NCBI GenBank assembly: GCA_020631735.1
Contig: CM036209.1
Coordinates: 7,973,451-8,037,450, forward strand
DNA: 64,000 bases
Direction of reading: 5' to 3'
DNA from: Saccharum officinarum
Taxonomy: Eukaryota; Streptophyta; Magnoliopsida; Poales; Poaceae
Shown here: piece after piece, positions 60,359-64,000 of the stretch
Numbering within the stretch: position 1 is the stretch's first letter
How the letters are laid out: every line of letters begins with the position of its first letter
The notes under the pieces: generated by a model
What the model saw: the letters and a program-made list of their open reading frames with translations, nothing else
The model's database searches: none
What the model was told of the DNA's origin: nothing
Made by a program: the position numbers and the translations under genes

Positions 60359-63300
60359 TGTAACACCCGTGTTTTTGCACCATCTTAAAAATCACTAAAA
60401 ATTTGAACTTTTTAAAACTTTACAACAACTTAGAACTTGATTAGTTTATCTTCCGCAAAACCACTTTAAATAAAATGTTTTCCAAAACTCTGCATCAAAA
60501 TTCACCATATGCATTTAGTATAGAACTTTGAATTGTTTGCTTGCGTGATTGATTGAATGCTTGTTTGATTGGGATGCTTGATTGCTTGTGTGCTTAATTT
60601 TTTGGTTTCTGGAATTTACTTTGCGGCACCAAAATAACCCACCCCTAACTAACACCTGCATACTTACATAATCGTAGTAGTAGTAGACAGTAGTTTGCAT
60701 ATAGTTAATTTCTATGCATTAGTAGATCATAGTTTAATTTGCGTCTTTCATTTTCCCTAGTAGTAATGCATATAGATTCCTTGCCCTTAACTTTCATGCC
60801 ATGCATCGTAGTAGTGCGGTAGCCATGCATTAGTAATCATCATACTTTGGTTGCATAGTACTTAGTTAGTCGTTGCATTCATGATTAGTAGCATTAGTTA
60901 GCATCATTACCTTTAATATGCCATTAGTAATTAGAATTTGCATCATAGTTAACTTACCTACATTAGCATTGCATTCTTAAGTTAGTAGTACCTTGCATCA
61001 TAGTTATAATAGAAGAGATATATATACACCCGCACACTAGTCCATGCTTAGTATACATAGTCACAAACACACATACACCATATATACACGTATATATATA
61101 CCCTGCTAAACCGAGTAACTAGCTAGGGTCGTCCATACGTATGTAGGTATATATACATACATGGTCGCATTTTCTTGGAATACGTCATAATTGCATTACG
61201 TTCTCTAACTTTTTTTAATTAGCAATACATCATAATAAATATAGGCATACAAATATACATTTTCTGAAAATATATTACCTATTTATTATATATTATTTAC
61301 AAAACAGAAAAAGGAACATCTACTGTGTACTCCCTCCTTCCCGTGCAAAACTCAGCCAGCATCAGGCTTGGCCCAGGCGGCGCCGCACCTCGTCGTCCGC
61401 GTATGCTGCGGACGCCGTCTTCCAGCTCGAGCATGTGAAATAGGACGTCGAGGATATTTTCCGGCAGGCGCTGACCTGCTGTGCGCCTATCGCCTCACTA
61501 TTCCTCGCTGACCTGCTGGGCCATCGCTCAACTGCCGGACTCATCCATCCCGTCGACAGTCTCCGCTCCGCTGGCCGTCGCGAGGACGTGAGCTGGCTCG
61601 CCGGAGATATTTCGCACGAACCGTCTTTCTCCCTTGTCGCTTCCCACGTCGCTCGTATCCACTCTGCAAAGCTCCGAGCACAGGCAGATGAGACTGCTGG
61701 CAACGGACGCCGAGTTAAAGCACGGTGTCAGGTCACCACGGCCACTGCTGCTCGCTGACATACTGTGTCGAACCGACCTCCGCCACGTCGTGTCCTGTCG
61801 GACAGCTGCAGCTCATTCATGTCATGCCGGCAAAAATCTCCCTGGCCGGAAAATATCGGCCGGTGTACACCGCCTTACTGCAGCACGTACTCGGCTATAA
61901 AATGCTAGCTATGGCTGTCGTCGAGACTCGCCGAGAGAACTCGGAGCTCGGCGCTCAAGACCGTCGCCTGACGTCGCCCCTGCCAGCCGGGATGCCGCCG
62001 AGGTTGCCGCGCCGGAGCCCCGAACCGCAGGGCTACTCCAGCCGCGGGGACCGAGCCTCTGCTCCATGACGCCGTAGTCGAGCACCGCCGCAATCGCTGC
62101 CGCACGACACTCGCGCCTCGCGTTCGCCACAGCCGAGGTCATCAGCCGCGCTTGCCGCGAGCAGCCACCGTCCGCTGTTCTGTTTCTCTTCTCTGCCGGA
62201 AGCAGAGCACCGCCGCACTCGCTAGCCGCCGGAGCACCGCGCCACTGCCGACTGCCGCCGTGCTCCCTCCCCTTCGTCCCCGACGCTACCGCCCGAGCCC
62301 AGGAGCTCGCCGTGACCACTGCCATCCTGCATCCCTCACCCTCCGCCCCGTCTCTCCTGGCCCTCCTCTGTCTCTCTCCCTCGCTTTCTCTTTCTCCTCA
62401 AGTGGTTCGGCGGGGATTGGAGAAGGAGACCGATGCCCGCACCTGGCCTAAGCCACGATGCAGCAACCAATCAGGGTGCACGGCCACATCACCAGGAGGG
62501 ACCCATATGGCAGCCGCACAGCCTCTACCTCCTCCTCTCCTTCTCTGGGTGCACTTGGCTCACGTAGACTAAAGGCAGAAGGAGAAGGCCCACAACACAG
62601 CACTGAGTGGGTCTACTGAATAGAGCAGCAGGCCGAGCCCACCAGCCTGGCCCACGCGTCAGCCTCTATGCTGGGAGGAAAACGGTACGCACACCCAGGA
62701 GTTGTACACAGTAGAGTAAAATGTAAGCATTTTAATTACAGAAAAATTGCTTCAAAATTTTTAAATATACTAGAGTCATCCTAGATCGTACTTATATTTT
62801 TCCACTCATTTTCATTAGATAAAATTATAGAAATAATTTCCATGCTCATTTCATTCGTGACTAGTCGATAAACTTCGGTAATTTATATCTTCATCATTTT
62901 AATTTCGAATTCCATAATTCTTGCACTATAAATTTTCTAAAATAAAACCCCACATATTAAAATGCCTTTCCTAATTTTTGGTGCCCATTTAAATTCTAGG
63001 TATGATTGCTTTTTCTTTTCTTAAATATTAATTCGTAGTTGCATTAATTAATTAATAACCCGTATTATTAAATCGTCGCCTTAGTAGTAACCAACCACCC
63101 ACTCTAACCTAGCCCGTAGGAGCCACTTTGATTGGATGAAATACCTCTATCCAAATCTTACTTCAAATTGACATAATAATGATATGCTAGTTAACGACCC
63201 ATCACCCTGCTAGGACCAACCCGTCTAGGATCGATTGATTGCCTATGTGTGTCTTACATGCCTTGATTGTTATTTTCCTTGTTTGTGCTTCTTGTTTGTC

Positions 63301-64000
63301 AACGCAAGACCGCATAGGGTAGAGGACATGGAGACGACCCGATAGATCCTAGGAGCACGGCTACACCAGGACAGGAGCAAGGAGCACGCATGATCGAAAG
63401 CCTTGGATATACTCGTCAGCGAATGAAGGCAAGTCCTAATCCCCACCTATCTCCTATATTTTCATTCCTTTGTTTACTCCCCTTCTACCACCTCTACATT
63501 TTGCTAGCCTCCACCATAATCCACCATACTCAACCCTACCAACTGCTAATCTTAACACATACTACTTATTAAATCTCCATTCATGGATTAATATTGTTTT
63601 ATGATGAATTATGAGATTATTTATGATAATATGATTTATGAGAAGGTATTGGTTACCTTGATGAGATATGAGAAATATGAATTTGAGGATAATAACTATG
63701 CAACTTAATTTGGTAAAATTGGACTAACCTTGACATGGGGCGAGTGAGGGGTATTTCACGTGGTGTGGATTACCCTTTTGGCAGGTTCGCCTGGTAAGGG
63801 TTCCTGTTGGGAGATACTCATCTCGGTCACATAAGGACCGGTTCATTTGCCATCTCGCCTAGCCAGAATTTCGTACAACCACATGTCTATATGGGTAGAC
63901 TTGATCTCACACCCCGTTAGATAGAAGTATAATTTTCACTAGGAGGCCGGAGTGGCAACAGACTAACAGGAGAGGACACGACTGCTGTGTGATCTACCGT
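60359..64000 (+). mobile_element. Start of a long LTR, probably Gypsy Tekay-type, running out of the window
   Basis: TGTAACACCCGTGTTTTTGC at 60359 is the usual opening of Tekay-group chromovirus LTRs, which are several kb long. Downstream text includes a GC-rich block (61320-62650) and the CGTCTAGGATCGATTGATTG and GACATGGAGACGACCC phrases (63225-63340), in keeping with such LTRs. The preceding pentamer GATAA would be half of a target duplication. No internal domain is reached, so either strand is possible. No gene within it is supported. Confidence 0.5.

Noticed and set aside
61362..62572. Cluster of frames in the GC-rich block near the right end
   Set aside because: They lie within the presumed long LTR, overlap on both strands and have no recognisable domain.

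Overview
This is plant nuclear DNA from a grass, most likely the sugarcane/sorghum/maize group (inference). The clues are Stowaway and Tourist MITEs, CACTA subterminal repeats, SIRE/Maximus Copia elements whose LTRs carry many GACCGGACGCG units, GT-AG introns, and one 100-N assembly gap (44419-44518). No bacterial-type features are present. Most of the sequence is transposable elements. Only two host genes look intact, and one more is a pseudogene.

Layout. 1-50 is a MITE end. 116-10541 is a complete but decayed SIRE/Maximus Copia element on the minus strand. 10546-13697 holds a short-tandem-repeat block and a WD40 pseudogene related to coatomer beta-prime; one of its introns carries a small, very young, internally deleted Copia element (11825-13593). 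13819-14909 is a non-autonomous CACTA element containing a 39-bp LINE tail. 15356-15796 has a MITE and a candidate small Helitron. 15922-18131 is a six-exon protein kinase gene of 319 residues on the minus strand. 18653-20570 is CACTA-type debris, followed by sequence resembling the kinase upstream region. 24561-33495 is a five-exon gene of 238 residues (aluminium-induced / TSJT1-like, YGL and LRDR motifs) on the minus strand. Its 7.3-kb first intron houses a full-length Pong-like PIF/Harbinger transposon (27400-32325, plus strand) with both of its genes. 33.7-44.4 kb is intergenic, with MITEs, two fold-back elements (one about 1 kb) and scattered duplications. 44519-58048 is a second, older SIRE/Maximus element with an extra env-like region. 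60359 to the end looks like the start of a long Gypsy (Tekay-type) LTR.

How the parts relate. The two SIRE elements share one plan: a U3 packed with GACCGGACGCG-type repeats just upstream of a TATA box, a tRNA-Met primer site two bases inside the LTR, a gag with two zinc-knuckle regions, and a pol frame that opens directly after a TAG codon. The Harbinger copy has near-perfect terminal repeats, a 3-bp TGA duplication, an intact-looking Myb-like ORF1 and a transposase with all three catalytic acids but a frameshift near its C-terminus. Exon boundaries were derived by hand from reading frame and GT/AG signals, and there are no expression data behind them.
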